From assembly GCA_018883285.1 (NCBI GenBank), contig VEQJ01000023.1, forward strand, positions 1 through 10,079: a DNA stretch of 10,079 nucleotides, written 5' to 3'. This document shows, one piece after another, positions 1 through 6,657 of this stretch (position 1 is the stretch's first letter; every line of letters starts with the position of its first letter). The stretch is from Alphaproteobacteria bacterium (GTDB lineage Bacteria > Pseudomonadota > Alphaproteobacteria > CAISOG01). The notes under the pieces were generated by a model. That model had not been told where the DNA came from. It saw only the letters and a list, made by a program, of their open reading frames with translations, and searched no databases. Made by a program: the position numbers and the translations under genes.

Positions 1-2
1 CC

Positions 3-1163
3 CATGTGTCGGACATCGTGCGGGGGGGAACGGCTTCCAAGCTGTTGGCCACCACCGCGCTGGCCAACATGTCTAACCAGCAGGCCATCACCTACGCCGC
101 CGCCACCGCCATTACCGCGGCGGCCACCACCGACATCACCAACACCACCGACAACATCGACCTGGCGGGCAGTGCGGTAACGGTGACCGCCATCACCGCG
201 CCCGCCGCCTTAATCGGACGGCGGATTCGGGTGCGCGTCACGGGCAGCAACATCACCGTTAACAACGGCGGTGGGATCACCGTGCCCAACGGCGTGTCGG
301 CCAGCTTTAACGCGGGCGACCTGTTCACCCTGGTTATCACCGCCGCCAACACCGTGCGAATTGAGGGGGTTGTACCTGCCAGCATTCAATCAACATCAGC
401 ACCTCTTTTATTTAGCATTTCCGCAGCTACTGCCACCAACGCGATGACTGTTGGCCTAAACTCAACCCGCATAGATTTCCGCAACGCATCGTTGACTAAT
501 GGCGCACCAACCACGATCAATGCCACGGGCAATCTAAGTCTAGTGATACCAGCAGGGGCAACCCTTGGTACAACCAATGCAGTTTTATCCCGTGTTGTTC
601 TTTTGTGCCTAAACAACGCAGGGACGGCTGAATTGGCTGTTGTTAATCAGGCAGGTGGTGTGAATCTTGATGAAACGGGTTTGATTTCCACCACGGCAAT
701 TAGCGCATCTGCAACCAGCGCAAGTACAATTTACTCGACGACAGCACGCACCAACGTGCCTTACCGTGTTGTAGGGTTTATTGATAGCACGCAAGCAACG
801 GCAGGGCAGTGGGCAACCGCACCAACTCTTATTCAAGGTGCTGGCGGTATTGCAACGGCTAGTATGGCTGGAATTGGTAATGGCCAGAGTTATCAAACTG
901 TCACACGAGTTTTAGGAACAACATATTATAATACAACTGGAAAACCAATTTTTGTTAATGTTGGAGTTAATGTTTCTTCTACAAATGCTTCAGAAATTAA
1001 ATGCAGTTTTAATGGGGCAACGGCCATAACTGTAGGGTCTAATGTTGTAGGTGGTGCAGGAATTTCAGCGGCTTGTGCAGCATTTATTGTAGCTCCTGGC
1101 GAATCTTATAATGTTACTTTTTTGAACGGCGGAACAATTCATTTTTGGACTGAACGAAGATAG
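3..1163 (+). CDS. Phage tail fibre-like protein, 5' end cut by the window edge
   Basis: Probably a structural tail protein that contacts the host surface. The frame is open to the left edge, and the first in-window start (GTG at 6) has no visible context, so the gene likely begins upstream. From that GTG there are 385 residues. Residues 1-120 are low-complexity Thr/Ala/Asn repeats with a beta-rich pattern. Residues about 295-385 carry a motif containing TTYYNTTGKPI and end in FWTERR. This resembles the C-terminal tip domain of many phage tail proteins (recalled family pattern, not a search). Base composition changes sharply inside the gene: the line at 181-240 is 43/60 GC and the line at 901-960 is 17/60 GC, which suggests a swapped tip. 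The next gene starts 8 nt downstream. Tail-associated assignment is fairly safe; the exact role is inferred. Confidence 0.7.
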   Translation, partial: HVSDIVRGGTASKLLATTALANMSNQQAITYAAATAITAAATTDITNTTDNIDLAGSAVTVTAITAPAALIGRRIRVRVTGSNITVNNGGGITVPNGVSASFNAGDLFTLVITAANTVRIEGVVPASIQSTSAPLLFSISAATATNAMTVGLNSTRIDFRNASLTNGAPTTINATGNLSLVIPAGATLGTTNAVLSRVVLLCLNNAGTAELAVVNQAGGVNLDETGLISTTAISASATSASTIYSTTARTNVPYRVVGFIDSTQATAGQWATAPTLIQGAGGIATASMAGIGNGQSYQTVTRVLGTTYYNTTGKPIFVNVGVNVSSTNASEIKCSFNGATAITVGSNVVGGAGISAACAAFIVAPGESYNVTFLNGGTIHFWTERR

Positions 1164-1171
1164 GAAAAATC

Positions 1172-1714
1172 ATGCCTCATTACAAATCCCCAGACAATCA
1201 AATTCATTTTCTTGATGACGCAAAGTATGAATATCTATTGCCACCTGGCAGTGTAGAAATAACGGAAGAAGAAGCTGACGCTATTCATCAAGCCCAAACT
1301 CCACCCCCACCTGTATTCCCGCTTCTAACATCTGGTGAGTTTCAGCAGGGCTTGGTCAATCTGGGCATCTTGACCTATGGTGGCATTCTGGCTGCGGCAA
1401 AACAGGCGGAATTGCCCTATCCCCTCAAACAGATTGTTGATGCTGCGGTGGCGGGGGGAACGCCCACAGCCGCGCAGTTGCAGGCCGCGCCTTATAACTT
1501 GCCCGCTCCCCTGGCAACAGCTGTCGCCCAGGCAGTTGCTGGCGGCCTAACCATGACAACGGGAGAGCGCGACAAAATCCAGTTCACCTGGGTGACGATG
1601 GTGCAGGTCGGCCGCGATTATCCCGTCATCGCGCAGTTGCAACTGGTTCTGGGCATTTCTGATGAGGTTATGGATCAACTGTTCTTAACACGGGGTGGTT
1701 TCAACAATGGTTAA
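1172..1714 (+). CDS. Phage protein, possible tail-fibre assembly/accessory protein
   Basis: A 180-residue soluble protein without signal peptide or membrane segment. The start is supported by AGGAAAAA ending two bases before the ATG. The N-terminal 40 residues contain a short strand-rich piece followed by VEITEEEADAI, a pattern often seen at the start of tail-fibre assembly (Tfa-like) and related accessory proteins. A Pro run (PPPPVFP) then leads into an Ala-rich helical half. The first third of the gene is AT-rich like the end of the fibre gene (21/60 GC at 1201-1260), while the remainder is GC-rich (41/60 at 1441-1500). Position directly after a fibre gene fits an accessory or chaperone role, but the family match is weak. 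It overlaps the next gene by 8 nt. Confidence 0.6.
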   Translation: MPHYKSPDNQIHFLDDAKYEYLLPPGSVEITEEEADAIHQAQTPPPPVFPLLTSGEFQQGLVNLGILTYGGILAAAKQAELPYPLKQIVDAAVAGGTPTAAQLQAAPYNLPAPLATAVAQAVAGGLTMTTGERDKIQFTWVTMVQVGRDYPVIAQLQLVLGISDEVMDQLFLTRGGFNNG

Positions 1715-2120
1715 TGTTTGGGCTTTGGTTGCGTCTAGCCTGTCGTCACCTGACGACCAGGGTGAGGATTGGTACGGCTGGATCACCAATCAGCTGGGTC
1801 ATGCCATGTTGGGGGTAACCGTGGGTGGGTTGGTGCTGTTGTTGGATGGCGGATGGTTTTGGGCGTTTACCATCAACACCATTTTGACGGGGGCGGTTGA
1901 AACCTGGGATCTGCTGCAAAGCCCACGGGGTAATTGGCCAAGCTTTCGGGACAGCCTGCAGGATTTGGCCTTTTGGCTGTTGGGTGCCCTGCTGGCTATT
2001 GCCCTGTTCAACAACAGCATCGCCATGTTCTTAACGGTGCTGGTCTTAAGCCTTGGCCTGGCGGCAACAGGAATCTGGCCACGCGCCATCCGTGCTTACA
2101 AAGCAGCAAATGGGGTATAG
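1707..2120 (+). CDS. Multi-pass membrane protein of the lysis region, family not recognised
   Basis: This 137-residue protein starts at the ATG at 1707, which overlaps the previous stop codon (ATGGTTAA). A GTG four codons upstream, at 1695, is a less likely start. Hydrophobic segments lie near residues 30-47, 50-64 (weak), 86-101 and 105-124, so three or four membrane passes are likely, with a short basic C-terminal tail. Conserved-looking polar residues sit at membrane edges: His32, Glu65, Asp68, Asp82 and Asp86. The H...ExxD...DSxxD spacing recalls VanZ/DUF2279-like membrane proteins, but that is only a recalled resemblance. Its place before a holin-like gene, spanins and an endolysin suggests a lysis role such as a holin or antiholin. 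The next gene begins 2 nt after its stop. Confidence 0.65.
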   Translation: MVNVWALVASSLSSPDDQGEDWYGWITNQLGHAMLGVTVGGLVLLLDGGWFWAFTINTILTGAVETWDLLQSPRGNWPSFRDSLQDLAFWLLGALLAIALFNNSIAMFLTVLVLSLGLAATGIWPRAIRAYKAANGV

Positions 2121-2122
2121 CC

Positions 2123-2365
2123 ATGGATATGTTGCCCATCGACCCAACCGCCCTGGTAACCAATGTAAGCCAGGCGAGCCCGCTTGCCAGTTTTTTGCTG
2201 CTGGACATCATCATTCTGGTGATGGTGGTAAAGGTGTTGTTCAACCGCATGGTCAAGTTGGGTGAGGATCGGCAAACCGATTTGATCAACAGCACCCTGG
2301 CCATCAACAACAACACCAGCGCCCTTAACAACCTGATTAAAATCCTGGAGCAGCGCAATGGCTAA
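2123..2365 (+). CDS. Small single-pass membrane protein, holin-like
   Basis: An 80-residue protein starting at the ATG two bases after the preceding stop codon. The same frame is open far upstream, but that stretch lies antiparallel in meaning to the previous gene's frame and the upstream codons make no sensible protein. One strong hydrophobic segment lies at about residues 22-40 (a Leu/Ile/Val block starting SFLLLD). It is followed by a basic, hydrophilic, probably helical C-terminus rich in Asn and Gln. Small phage proteins with one membrane segment, placed just before spanins and an endolysin, often act as holins or holin partners that let the endolysin cross the inner membrane. The location supports this; sequence family is not recognised. 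It overlaps the next gene by 8 nt (ATGGCTAA). Confidence 0.6.
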   Translation: MDMLPIDPTALVTNVSQASPLASFLLLDIIILVMVVKVLFNRMVKLGEDRQTDLINSTLAINNNTSALNNLIKILEQRNG

Positions 2366-2558
2366 GGCATGGGGCAGGCTGCTGGTCTGGCTTAAAAGCC
2401 TATTTTTCCCATGCGAAAAAACCATGCAGGCGTTGGTCAGCGGTCATTTGTTGTCGATTGAACAGAATTCCCAGGCGGTTTGCAGGTTGGGTGCGTTGTG
2501 TCAGCTTAAAGATTCACCACCACCCCCGCTGGCAATCAAAAAGGCATCGGTAGGATGA
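2358..2558 (+). CDS. Small phage protein of unknown function in the lysis module
   Basis: A 66-residue protein that I do not recognise. Its ATG overlaps the previous stop by 8 nt, and its TGA overlaps the start of the Rz-like gene by 4 nt (ATGA), so it is embedded in a translationally coupled chain. That coupling is the main reason to accept it. The N-terminus is basic and aromatic with a hydrophobic patch (residues about 5-18, RLLVWLKSLFFPC), possibly an amphipathic or membrane-associated helix. Two further Cys residues follow at about 42 and 48, then a Pro run near the C-terminus. It may be a small lysis accessory protein; this is inference from neighbours only. Confidence 0.5.
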   Translation: MAKAWGRLLVWLKSLFFPCEKTMQALVSGHLLSIEQNSQAVCRLGALCQLKDSPPPPLAIKKASVG

Positions 2559-3019
2559 TGTGGTTTTTGATGCTGCGCCAGCTGGCACCAGCCCTGGCGG
2601 TGGCCTTTGTAACCGCGGGGTTGGCGTTGGGATTGCACAACTGGCGGGTTGACCGTTTGCAGGAACAACACCGCCAGGCGCTTGAATCCACCAAATCGGC
2701 TATGCAATTGGCCTGCACGGCCGCGCAAAATCTTACCCAGGGGGTATCCAATGCCTATCAGAAAAAATTGGCTGATCTTAATGACCAGCTTGCTGCTGTT
2801 AAGCGGGTGCGCCACAACCCCCGTTGTGTGCCCACCACCGCCAGTGCCACCAGCCGACGTGATGCAGCCGCCATCCAGCAAAAGCCTGCTGCAACAAATG
2901 CTATCCGCGCTGAATGGTTAGTTGATTTTGCGGCGGAGGCTGAAAAATACCGCCTGCAGCTGATCGCCTGTCAAGACTTTGTTACCCGCGCCACCGCGCC
3001 GCCCCCACCCACTGACTAA
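2555..3019 (+). CDS. Rz: Rz-like inner-membrane spanin subunit (i-spanin)
   Basis: Spanins disrupt the outer membrane in the last step of lysis of Gram-negative hosts. This 154-residue protein matches the architecture of lambda Rz (153 residues). It has a short cytoplasmic N-terminus and one membrane segment at about residues 10-27 (Ala/Val/Leu-rich). A long periplasmic region follows, with helical heptad-like stretches at about 33-85 and 118-140, ending in a Pro-rich tail (PPPPTD). Two ATG codons stand in tandem at 2555 and 2558; the first gives the 4-nt ATGA overlap with the previous gene. A second gene with the features of Rz1 lies entirely inside it in the +1 frame, as in lambda. That nesting is the strongest support for the call, since Rz proteins diverge widely in sequence. 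Confidence 0.82.
   Translation: MMWFLMLRQLAPALAVAFVTAGLALGLHNWRVDRLQEQHRQALESTKSAMQLACTAAQNLTQGVSNAYQKKLADLNDQLAAVKRVRHNPRCVPTTASATSRRDAAAIQQKPAATNAIRAEWLVDFAAEAEKYRLQLIACQDFVTRATAPPPPTD
2739..2744 (+). promoter_or_regulatory. Ribosome binding site for the nested Rz1 gene
   Basis: AGGGGG lies inside the Rz coding sequence, 6 nt before the ATG at 2751. It decides the Rz1 start: the frame is open from further upstream (2649), but the residues before 2751 are Arg/Pro-rich and would bury the signal peptide. Confidence 0.6.
2751..2921 (+). CDS. Rz1: Rz1-like outer-membrane lipoprotein spanin subunit (o-spanin), nested in Rz
   Basis: A 56-residue protein read in the +1 frame relative to the Rz-like gene and wholly contained in it. 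The N-terminus MPIRKNW is basic, followed by a hydrophobic stretch LILMTSLLLL and the lipobox LSGC. Lipoprotein signal peptidase would cleave before Cys20 and leave a mature peptide of 37 residues with a Pro-rich core (CPPPPVPP). Lambda Rz1 is likewise a nested, proline-rich lipoprotein of 60 residues with 40 in the mature form. In the known mechanism Rz1 sits in the outer membrane and binds the periplasmic tail of Rz to form the spanin complex. A good ribosome binding site precedes the ATG. Confidence 0.85.
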   Translation: MPIRKNWLILMTSLLLLSGCATTPVVCPPPPVPPADVMQPPSSKSLLQQMLSALNG

Positions 3020-3028
3020 GGAATACCC

Positions 3029-3559
3029 ATGACCGCCATTACCGACCACCAACGCCAATACCAGCCATCCAGCCAGTTTGAACGGGTGGTGGGCTTCATT
3101 CTGAAAAAAGAGGGCGGTTATGTGAATAACCCCAATGACGCTGGCGGTGAAACCAAGTTTGGCATCAGCAAGCGCAGCTATCCCGACCTGGACATCAAAA
3201 ACCTCACCATTCAACAGGCGGCGGCGATTTATCAGCGTGATTATTATGACAAAATCTGGGGCGATAATCTGCCCTTTGCCTGGGCGCTGGTGCTGACCGA
3301 CTTTGCGGTCAACGCGGGGGTGGCGGTAGCGGTCAGGCGGCTGCAACAGCTGGTCGGGGCAAAGGTTGACGGTATTTTTGGCCAAAAGACCTTTGATGCC
3401 GTCAATGCCATCACCGACATCGAAATTGCGGTTATTCGCTATACCGCCGCCCGTCATGCCTATTATCAAGGGCTGGTGGATAACAACCCCAACATGCGGT
3501 TCTTTCTGAAAGGTTGGCTGCGGCGGGCGGTTGCTGCGATGGAATGCGCCTTAGCCTAG
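3029..3559 (+). CDS. Endolysin, glycoside hydrolase family 108 muramidase with peptidoglycan-binding C-terminus
   Basis: This 176-residue enzyme is predicted to cut the glycan strands of peptidoglycan at lysis. The family signature is clear: KEGGYVNNPNDAGGETKFGI at residues 27-46, where Glu28 of EGGY is the expected catalytic acid of the GH108 (ZliS-type) family. The region around residues 102-130 (RRLQQLVG...DGIFGQKTFDAV) matches the helical peptidoglycan-binding domain (PG_binding_3) usually found after GH108. Length is normal for the family. There is no signal peptide, so export should depend on the holin-like genes upstream. AAGGA lies 6 nt before the ATG. Its 3' end overlaps the convergent integrase remnant by 9 nt. 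Confidence 0.93.
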   Translation: MTAITDHQRQYQPSSQFERVVGFILKKEGGYVNNPNDAGGETKFGISKRSYPDLDIKNLTIQQAAAIYQRDYYDKIWGDNLPFAWALVLTDFAVNAGVAVAVRRLQQLVGAKVDGIFGQKTFDAVNAITDIEIAVIRYTAARHAYYQGLVDNNPNMRFFLKGWLRRAVAAMECALA

Positions 3560-4725
3560 TTTTTCCACGAAATCCGCCCAATCCTGCATCATTTTGCGCC
3601 GCTCTGGCAGGTATTCGGCGCGGTTATAGGCCGCCCGCACCGCGTTGCGCTCTGTATGCGCCAGCTGGCGTTCGATAACGTCCGCCCGATAGCCCTGTTC
3701 GTTTAGAATGGTGCTGGCCACGGCGCGGAACCCGTGTCCTGTCATTTTCCCCTTGTACCCCAGGCGATACAACGCAAACAGCATGGTGTTATTGCTCATG
3801 GTTTTGCACGGGTTGACCCCTGGGAACAGATAGCGCGACTCACCCGCGATTGCCTGCACCTGTTCCAGCAGGGCGATGGTTTGCTTGGCCAGCGGCACAT
3901 GATGGTCAGTCTTCATTTTCATGCGGGCGGCGGGGATCATCCACAGGGCGTTCGACCAATCGATTTCATCCCACACCGCGCCAATCAGTTCACTGGTGCG
4001 GACAAAGGTCAGGCACAGCAGCTGAACGCCAGTTTTGTCTGCAGCGTGCCAACCTGGTCATAGCGGTTGATGGCCTGGATCAGATCCCCCATTTCCTCTG
4101 GCTTAACGGCGGCCTGGTGGGTTTTCTGCACGGGGGTCAACGCCCCCTTAAGGTCAGCCGATGGATCGCGGCTGCACCTGCTGGTTACAATGCCATAGCG
4201 AAACACCTGTCCCGCTACTTGCAGCACCCTATGCGCCAGTTCATGCGCGCCGCGATTCTCAATCACCTCAATTGCCTTAAGCAGCTCTGGCGCGTCAATC
4301 TTAGCAATTGGCCGCCCACCGAGGGGTTTAAACAAATTGACCTCAAGCCGTCTTAACACGTCGGTGCTATGGCTTTTTGACCAACGGCTGCACTGCTTTT
4401 TGTACCATTCCCGCGCCACCGCCTCAAAATTGTTGATACTCTCCGCCCGCCGTGTTGCCTTGGCTTCCTGCCGCTTGGACATGGGGTCTATCCCATCGGC
4501 CAGCTGCCGCCGCGCCTCATCCCGCCTATCCCGTGCCTGTTTCAGATTGACGTCGGGGTATGAACCCAGCGCCAGGGTTTTGCGTTTATCCTCAAAACGG
4601 TAATCCATCCGCCAAAGTTTGCCGCCCGCGGGCGTGATCAGCAGGTAGAGGGATCGCTCATCAGCCAGCTTAAAAGGCTTGGCTGCGGGCTTCACAACGC
4701 GGATGGCGGTATCGGTTAGTGGCAT
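3551..4725 (-). pseudogene. P4-type tyrosine integrase, interrupted by one frameshift
   Basis: Integrase for site-specific insertion into a tRNA gene. The 5' part (4725 down to 4009) has the typical N-terminus MPLTDTAIR and the arm-binding DUF4102-type domain (LYLLITPAGGKLWR). A core-binding domain follows, and the frame then stops at TGA after LAFSCCA. The next frame continues with QLLCLTFVRTSELIGA and holds all catalytic residues: Arg in FVRTSEL, Lys in the MKMK hairpin, HGFR, the His of LAHTERN, and Tyr in AAYNRAEY. Restoring one base gives 392 codons, normal for the family. The missing base is most simply one A in the AAAA run at 4036-4033 (minus-strand sense), which would give TKTGVQLL. 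The downstream piece could restart at GTG 3976 but would lack the first catalytic Arg. The start at 4725 follows family length; an in-frame GTG at 4761 would only translate repeats. A sequencing error is possible. Confidence 0.85.
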
Positions 4726-4782
4726 GACGGTATGACGGTATTTTGATTGACGGTATTTCACAACCCGTCGAATATACCGTCA
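4725..4782. repeat. Cluster of TGACGGTAT 9-mers at the integrase start
   Basis: TGACGGTAT occurs at 4725-4733, 4733-4741 and 4748-4756, and as its exact complement ATACCGTCA at 4774-4782: four perfect copies in 58 bp. The cluster lies over and just upstream of the integrase start, between it and the tRNA attachment site. Such clusters are commonly integrase arm-type sites, excisionase sites or an operator for the integrase promoter. Which one applies cannot be told from sequence. Confidence 0.75.
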
Positions 4783-4870
4783 CCAATGCGCTGATGTCCA
4801 GCGACTTCATTTTACGCAAAATTACTAAAAGTCTTATATTTTACAGCCTTCACAGCCAATAAGCTTATGT

Positions 4871-4890
4871 CAAATTCAGGACTAAATTTG
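4871..4890. repeat. Short AT-rich inverted repeat between tRNA and integrase
   Basis: CAAATT (4871-4876) and AATTTG (4885-4890) form a 6-bp stem with an 8-nt loop, 5 nt past the tRNA CCA end. It has no following T run on the minus strand, so it is a poor terminator. It may be part of the phage attachment region. The rest of 4783-4895 holds no gene that I can support. Confidence 0.4.
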
Positions 4891-4895
4891 AAAAC

Positions 4896-4932
4896 TGGCG
4901 GAGAGAGCGGGATTCGAACCCGCGATACCTTT
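4896..4932. other. Probable phage attachment site core (tRNA-Ser 3' end)
   Basis: The 3' part of the tRNA (T arm to CCA) is the usual crossover segment for P4-type integrases, and the integrase start lies about 170 nt away. The limits given are an estimate. No second copy of this segment occurs in the window; it should lie left of position 1. Confidence 0.45.
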
Positions 4933-4983
4933 CGGTATACACACTTTCCAGGCGTGCGCCATCGACCACTCGGCCACCTCTCC
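4896..4983 (-). tRNA. tRNA-Ser (anticodon GGA)
   Basis: An 88-nt serine tRNA, minus strand, with an encoded CCA end. The acceptor arm pairs GGAGAGG with TCTCTCC (last pair G-T), and the discriminator base is G as expected for serine. The anticodon stem CACGC/GTGTG encloses the loop CTGGAAA, giving anticodon GGA, which reads UCC and UCU. A long variable arm (TACC-GAAA-GGTA) marks a class II tRNA. The T arm is GCGGG-TTCGAAT-CCCGC. Its 3' end faces the integrase, and both genes run in the same direction, the usual layout for P4-type elements inserted in tRNA genes. The phage would have restored the tRNA 3' end on insertion. Confidence 0.96.
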
Positions 4984-5084
4984 ATCAATTCAGGCAGGCA
5001 GTTTAGCAGAGCTTGGCGGCGGGCGCATCCTTTTAATTTTTCATCCCCTGCCGCCATTGAAAAAACTCTTTCACAGGTTGCGCG

Positions 5085-6644
5085 TCAGGACAGCAGTTGC
5101 ATGGTCAGGATTCTATCGACCCGAAACATCCGTTCCTCATGGCGTTTGTTGCAATAGGCCTTCATGCCCAAATAATCCGCGCCCTTATAAGACTCCTTAC
5201 CAACGGTCATGGGGGTAACCACCCGTTCCGATTTGGTATCATTGGCCTTAAGATAAGTAAGATTTAGATTTTTGCGTTCGGTAATGGCGCGGCGTATCAA
5301 TTCCACCTTATCTTGCAGGGATAGGGCGGCCTCTGACTTGCGGTAATGAAAGCCGGTTAGAAATTTGTAAATGCGAAAGTCGGTACGAATATGTTGCTTG
5401 CGGATCGGGGTTTTCAGCACAATCCCCTCAAAGGAGGTGCAACGGCTAAGCGCGACATACAATTGCCCCGCCACAAAGGTGCCGCGGCCAAGGTCAATCA
5501 CCACATGGTCAAAGGTTTTGCCCTGGCTTTTGTGAATGGTCACCGCCCAGGCTAAGCGAAAGGGAAATTGCGTAAAGCTGCCCATCGGTTGCGAAACAAT
5601 CTTGCCCCCCTCAACAGCAAAGCGGTAAATTTCCCAGGTAAAGGGATACACCGTTACCGCCTCATCCTGCCCCTGCAATCGCACCGATAGACAGGGGTGT
5701 CCATCCTCATCTTTTTGCAGGGATTCGATGACACCGATGCTGCCATTAACCCAACGACGATTTTGATCATTGCTGACCATCATGATTTGCGCCCCAGCCT
5801 TAAAGCGTAAATCGGTCGCGGTGGGGTAATATTCCCTGCCAAAATCGCCCGTTATGCCGGCGGAGGCGTGATGCAACCTGCCCTTTAAGTCATCCAAATG
5901 CGTGTCGTTGATTTCGTCCGCCCGTTGGTTGGTGGTGGTCAGATGAATCGTAAAAACCTTTTCGGGCGCGGTGTAGTCGGGCTGAAGCCGCTGGTTTAAC
6001 TGAACGATATCGTCATCCTCAACCGAATTGTTGCGAATACGGTTTAACAGCTCAACAAAGGCGGGATCCCTTTGGCGATAGACTTTTTCCAGCTCTATGA
6101 GTTCCAGATCAACTTGTTGCAGGGCGTGGGCGCTGAAAAAATAGGGGGATGGATAGGTGGTGGAAAACATTTCCCGCTCAGCGGGCGAAACCACGGGGGG
6201 CAGTTGGTAAAGATCGCCAATAAAGATCATCTTGACCCCACCAAAAGGCTGCTTAGCTTCGGGGCCATAAAGCCGCAAAAAACTATCGATGCAGTCCAAC
6301 AAATCGGCACGCAACATCGATACTTCATCGATAACAATCAGCGCCAATTTTTTGTAAAGCTTGGCGCTTTTGGGCTTAAATTCGCCCTCCTCAATTTTTT
6401 CGCGTGTCACATCAATGGAGAATCCAAAGAATTTGTGAATCGTTTGCCCCTTAACATTCAGGGCGGCTACCCCCGTCGGCGCCAACACCACAGGATCTTT
6501 GGTCGTGTTGGCACAGAAATAGGACAGCAAGGTTGATTTGCCGGTGCCCGCCTTACCCGTAATGAACAGGCTTTGACGGCCATGTTCCATCAGGTTGATG
6601 GCATGTTGAAAATCAGGATTCAGGTCAATCTTGCTGGATACCAT
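5085..6644 (-). CDS. PIF1-like (RecD-family) DNA helicase with C-terminal WYL domain
   Basis: A 519-residue superfamily 1 helicase, predicted to unwind DNA 5' to 3' using ATP. Walker A is GKAGTGKST at residues 30-38, Walker B is LIVIDEVSM at 102-110, and motif III is GDLYQLPPV at 143-151. Late motifs include AWAVTIHKSQGKTFD and GQLYVALSRC, as in PIF1/RecD. The last 80 or so residues (from about LSLQDKVELIRRAI) look like a WYL domain, with a YLGMKAYC strand and FRVDRI. WYL domains can bind nucleic acid or other ligands and often control activity. The ATG at 6644 has AGGGAG 9 nt upstream, overlapping the bolA stop codon, so translation is probably coupled to bolA. The frame is open further upstream but that part is the bolA gene in another frame. 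Role inferred: DNA repair or stress-related replication. Confidence 0.9.
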   Translation of the reverse strand: MVSSKIDLNPDFQHAINLMEHGRQSLFITGKAGTGKSTLLSYFCANTTKDPVVLAPTGVAALNVKGQTIHKFFGFSIDVTREKIEEGEFKPKSAKLYKKLALIVIDEVSMLRADLLDCIDSFLRLYGPEAKQPFGGVKMIFIGDLYQLPPVVSPAEREMFSTTYPSPYFFSAHALQQVDLELIELEKVYRQRDPAFVELLNRIRNNSVEDDDIVQLNQRLQPDYTAPEKVFTIHLTTTNQRADEINDTHLDDLKGRLHHASAGITGDFGREYYPTATDLRFKAGAQIMMVSNDQNRRWVNGSIGVIESLQKDEDGHPCLSVRLQGQDEAVTVYPFTWEIYRFAVEGGKIVSQPMGSFTQFPFRLAWAVTIHKSQGKTFDHVVIDLGRGTFVAGQLYVALSRCTSFEGIVLKTPIRKQHIRTDFRIYKFLTGFHYRKSEAALSLQDKVELIRRAITERKNLNLTYLKANDTKSERVVTPMTVGKESYKGADYLGMKAYCNKRHEERMFRVDRILTMQLLS

Positions 6645-6657
6645 CGGCGCATACTCC

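Noticed and set aside
3734..4356. Plus-strand frames across the integrase region.
   Set aside because: They are antisense to a clear integrase and show no recognisable domain.
4873..4994. Eight-base direct repeat AATTCAGG on both sides of the tRNA (4873-4880 and 4987-4994).
   Set aside because: Short, AT-rich and likely chance; phage attachment repeats should lie at opposite ends of the prophage.
4812..5157. Open frames on both strands across the tRNA-Ser gene.
   Set aside because: Their peptides (for example GIRTRDTF and VSRVRIPLSP) are the usual translation shadows of a tRNA gene.
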